A stretch of DNA of 64,000 bases. Source: Micropterix aruncella (lineage: Eukaryota; Arthropoda; Insecta; Lepidoptera; Micropterigidae). Under the pieces are notes generated by a model, which saw only the letters and a list, made by a program, of their open reading frames with translations, was not told where the DNA came from and made no database searches. Made by a program: the position numbers and the translations under genes. The stretch spans positions 37,166,582 through 37,230,581 of the forward strand of contig OX155952.1 of assembly GCA_944548615.1 (NCBI GenBank). Reading direction: 5' to 3'. How positions within the stretch are numbered: the stretch's first letter is position 1; each line of letters begins with the position of its first letter. Of the stretch, positions 60,905 through 64,000 are shown piece after piece.

Positions 60905-61078
60905 ACCAGGACCAGCGCCGGCTCGAGGAAACTTGGCGCCCTAGGCAAAAGACTAGTATGGCGCCCATTTAAAAAAATCACAAAACATTAATTGTGTAAT
61001 TTTTAATCAAATAATTAAAGCACAGATATGACTAACCTACTTATATATAATTATAATAAAAACTTTTAAAAAAAATAC

Positions 61079-61310
61079 AACCGACTTCAAATAATTTTTG
61101 CACCTATTTTCCAGGGATTTTGATTTTAAAACCAAACTACAGAACCAATTTTGAATAAATTTCTATGGGACCAATCTGAAAGTATATGCTTTCAAATACA
61201 AAAAGAATTTTCTAAATCGTTCCATAAATGACGGAAATCTGAGGTAACAAACATTAAAAAAAAAACATTCAACCGAATTGAGAACCTCCTCCTTTTATTG
61301 AAGTCGGTTT
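61079..61310. mobile_element. MITE with AACCGACTTCAA ends nested in the hAT element
   Basis: The ends AACCGACTTCAA and TTGAAGTCGGTT form a perfect 12-bp inverted repeat. The inside is noncoding. It lies between the transposase stop and the left hAT terminus. Confidence 0.7.
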
Positions 61311-61417
61311 AAAAGAGAATATATCCACCTTTTTTAGCTGTATGGAGTGAAATATAAGATTTTTCAAAACCACTAATTAGAGTTTTCAGCAGTTTTATTT
61401 TCCTCATATATTTATTA

Positions 61418-63000
61418 TCAAGCAAGTTTTATTTTCCTTGCCTTTATTTTAGCAAAAGTGGAAACGATCTCCTTTAAATCTATTTTTTGAGTTATTTCTT
61501 GTTCTATAAATAAAGTCGACAACCCCACAACTCTTTCTTTGGTAATTGTGGAGCGCAGATACGTTTTAATTAGTTTTAATTTAGAAAAACTGCGCTCACC
61601 ACTGGCCACAGACACGGGAAGTGTCAGCAACACCTTTATTGCAGTTACTAAATTAGGTAAGACATCTAGTATCCCATTTTCAAAAATATAATTTAAAAGT
61701 TCTTGCGGCACAGTGTTATTTGGTACTCTTCTAGCAATAGCTTGTAATTCGCTGCATAACTCAGTTGCATCAACATCCTTAGAGTCTCCTTGACTAAGAG
61801 ATTCTTCCAACTTTACACAGTGTTCCAGAACATCTTTGGAAGTTTTATTCTGCATCTCATGAACGTTATAGAGAAATCTAAAAACATGATTTATGTTATT
61901 TATCTGATTAAACCTCTCATCGATTGAATTTATTGCTGTATCCAGCACGGCAAAATAAAAATTTATTTTGAACTGGTCTTTCCCATCACTTAAGGGCTCA
62001 TCTTCCGCTTCATAACTGAACTGTCTTTTCTTTTTTCTTAATCGGACTGGCTTCGATGCTGATGCGAATGATGCGGAAATGTTTACTTCTTCTGAAATTT
62101 CTCTTGCTTCTACCAGCATTTTTTCGAATCCCAAAACACTTTTGCAGCTTTCGAGAAAGGTTTTTGTTTTTAGGAGAGCATTTGTAGCAGAGTCAAGATC
62201 TGATTGCTTTGATTGAAGGAGTTTGCTAGTCAAATTGATTTCGAACAAAATATTGTACCACACAACAAGAGAAGCAATAAACTCGAAATCAGCATTTTTT
62301 TTTACAATAGACTGAGCCTCAATTCGCGTTTGATTTCCAGATGAACCAATCAGAGTATGATCTTCGTAAATGTCTATGAGCGCGTCATGCACATCAGCCA
62401 GTTGATAACGTAATGGACGCAAGGCATCAATCCGGCTTTTCCATCTTGTATCGCTCAGTGGTTTCAGTGTCAAACTAGGCACATGACGCAATAGGACTTC
62501 CCAACGGTGGGTTGAAGCAGATAAATATAGGTACATATATATTTTGGACCAAGTTGAAAAAGGATGTCGCTGCCAGACAACATTTATCAGCATCGTTCAC
62601 GACAAGATTTAGTGTGTGTGAAGGTACAAAAAAAGCGCGTGGATTTACATCCACAATCCTTTTTTGAACACCACTGTGCTTACCTTTCATGTTACTTCCG
62701 TTGTCATACCCTTGCCCACGCATATTTTATAATGAGAGAGACATCTTATTTAACTGATCAACAATTTTTTCAGTTAAGCCAGCGCTAGTTGTGTCTGAAA
62801 GAGCAAAAAATCCTAAAAAATATTCTTTCATTTCGCACTTACATTGATGTTCATTATTATCATTATCAGTCACTTTTACAATTCGAACGATGACGGTCAT
62901 TTGTTCAACATGACTAACGTCAGGTGTGCAATCTAGAATTATTGAATAATATTTAGACCAGATCGCCTCGCCGCGCCGCCCCCCAAAATACAAGCGCCCT
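61418..63000 (-). pseudogene. hAT transposase (ZMYM1-like), N-terminally deleted and broken
   Basis: The minus-strand frame first reads 'YYSIILDCTPDVSHVEQM' with the first catalytic Asp, then 'FFALSDTTSAGLTEKIVDQL', a TAA at 62727-62729, 'RGQGYDNGSNMKGKHSGVQK' and 'FFVPSHTLNLVVNDA'. A frameshift near 62525-62540 moves it to the frame with 'SASTHRWEVLLRHVPSLTLK' and 'LSDTRWKSR'. It ends with 'SVASGERSFSKLKLIKTYL', which holds the expected catalytic Glu and dimerisation segment, and stops at 61418. The zinc finger and the upstream half of the core domain are absent; the frame joins straight to the terminal repeat. Confidence 0.88.
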
Positions 63001-63114
63001 AGACAATTACCTAGTTTGCCTATATGGACGGGCCGGCCCTGACCAGGACGTGAAACAAGAAAGATAAAATGAGTATTGTGTGCACTGCGAATTTTCAATT
63101 CGCACGCGCCGACC

Positions 63115-63256
63115 CCGCCGCACCCCTCCCCCGCTATAATCTGCCTATTAACAGCAGCAGTTTGCCGCCTACCCGTAGAACAAAAACGGATAACGATTTA
63201 TGGCACTACAGAGTACCCTGGACAACGGCGGTTAAAACATCGCCGAAACGTCGCGT
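63115..63256. repeat. Repeat homologous to the MITE at 22910
   Basis: It shares TATAATCTGC, CCGCCTACCCG, TACCCTGGACAA and CATCGCCGAAACGTCG-like blocks with the reverse complement of 22930-23060. It begins 66 bp after the right target duplication of the hAT element. Confidence 0.65.
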
Positions 63257-63574
63257 CGGGTCCGTTTTCTCTTGTTGTTTGTATTCGATTTAATAAAATA
63301 ATATTTCATGTTTTATATTTATCAATTTCAGGCTTAAAATAAGCGTTTTAAAAAAAAGTGTTATTCACGTTCTTTTATCAATTACTGATTGAATTTAAAA
63401 AATGTATCGTTCACACATCAACTCTTTCTCTTTCCGTATATAAAAGCCACAAAACAGAAGCGTACCTTGTCTCTTTGATAAAGCAACGTAAAAGGAGAGA
63501 ACATAAGACTGATCATAAATTTGCGATCCTATCGTCCACGTTTTTTTATTCCCGCGTTGATTATTTCCCTACAG
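63257..63574. other. AT-rich stretch, possible intron
   Basis: A 155-codon open frame (63358-63825) is low complexity and crosses splice-like signals, so I do not call it a gene. Confidence 0.3.
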
Positions 63575-63597
63575 GCCATGCCCGGAGGCGTAAAAAG
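63575..63597 (+). CDS. Candidate 23-nt exon
   Basis: A strong acceptor (GATTATTTCCCTACAG) and a consensus donor (AAAAAG|GTGAGA) bound 23 bases that include an ATG in good context (GCCATGC). Joined to the acceptor at 63930, more than one frame stays open to the window end. This could be a start exon or a microexon, or chance. Confidence 0.25.
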
Positions 63598-63930
63598 GTG
63601 AGAAATTGCCGGAAAATATGGTCAGTCTCATGGCAAAACTCACCAAACACATTTTTGGTATTTTTAATATTTTTATTTTTATTTAACGAAATTAAATTAT
63701 TACCTTATTTTATGAAAATTGTGACGCCACCTATATTAAATCTTGCGATGCAAAGCTTTATCTATCAACCGTCCTCCAAACTAATATCAATTATTTTTTG
63801 GTTTCAAGGAAATTTCTTCCTTTGAATATAATAAATGCAAGAACTCAGTTATCACTGCCAGCCTAACTGGTGGACCAAACAACGATATTTATTTCGAACT
63901 CAAAGAAGTAGTAAACTGTTTTTTTTTCAG

Positions 63931-64000
63931 CGTTCGGATATCGAAAACGAAAAACAAAAACAATGTTTGGCCCCACTTTCCGTACGAGCTCGCTCGATCA
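63931..64000 (+). CDS. Candidate exon cut by the window end
   Basis: A strong acceptor (AACTGTTTTTTTTTCAG) ends at 63930. Three readings remain open to position 64000: directly in frame ('RSDIENEKQKQCLAPLSV'), from the ATG at 63963-63965 ('MFGPTFRTSSLD', context AAAACAATG), or in the phase set by the 63575 exon. The gene cannot be named from 70 bases. Confidence 0.35.

Larger units (their letters stand above)
60913..63041 (-). mobile_element. hAT element with perfect 8-bp target duplication
   Basis: ACCAGGAC at 60905-60912 and 63042-63049 flanks the element. The ends are CAGCGCCGGCTCGAGG at left and, in complement, CAGGGCCGGCCCGTCC at right, then in both a GGCGCC(C)TAGGC-like/CTAGGGCGC block. 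The length is 2129 bp. It contains a broken minus-strand transposase-derived gene related to ZMYM1-type proteins and a nested MITE. Confidence 0.92.

Noticed and set aside
63358..63825. 155-codon open frame as a gene
   Set aside because: It has low-complexity, AT-driven composition, and two consensus splice sites cut through it.

Overview
This window looks like accessory DNA from an insect nuclear genome, most likely a moth or butterfly (Lepidoptera). It is AT-rich, has no operons or ribosome binding sites, carries eukaryotic splice-like signals, and is packed with transposable elements of kinds common in Lepidoptera: small Helitrons with 5' TC and 3' CTAG-type ends, an R1-clade LINE, Jockey-type LINEs, a Penelope-like element, a DD41D mariner relative, hAT elements and MITEs. 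Very long (TA)n tracts and short CCTAA (TTAGG) runs fit the same picture. The assignment to Lepidoptera is inferred; no single-copy gene was recognised.

Left part (1-11.4 kb): a 553-560 bp tandem repeat running into (TA)n, three copies of one long-TIR MITE within 3.6 kb with a LINE tail between them, tandem repeats, a small Helitron, and a DD41D Tc1/mariner-type transposon with an uninterrupted 344-codon transposase. Middle part (11.4-36 kb): copies of one unrecognised family of noncoding retroelement-like repeats (called family A here). One carries a 265-bp inverted duplication and one is split by an R1-type LINE. Also here are a Helitron nested inside a Helitron, a GC-rich candidate first exon of a secreted protein, a pogo-like element that keeps only the DNA-binding domain, a hAT MITE, a 1.6-kb foldback element and a mariner remnant. 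Right part (36-64 kb): a complete 6.2-kb Helitron on the minus strand whose Rep/helicase gene is broken five times, more family A copies, a Jockey LINE with a 440-bp (TA)n array, a second Helitron helicase remnant, a Penelope element interrupted by LINE sequence, a small complete Helitron, a 2.1-kb hAT element with a perfect 8-bp target duplication, and candidate exons at 59.5 kb and at the right edge.

The most unusual content is family A: ten copies or fragments in 64 kb. Several are flanked by 10-15 bp target-site duplications, have no poly(A) tail, and end at the 3' side in a series of short hairpins (one with a TTCG loop) that persist while their loops vary. In two places two copies sit in tandem at the same target site. 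This looks like target-primed retrotransposition of a structured RNA. I could not match the family to a known one.

The only gene that looks able to make its protein is the DD41D transposase. The other recognisable coding regions are remnants or candidate exons.
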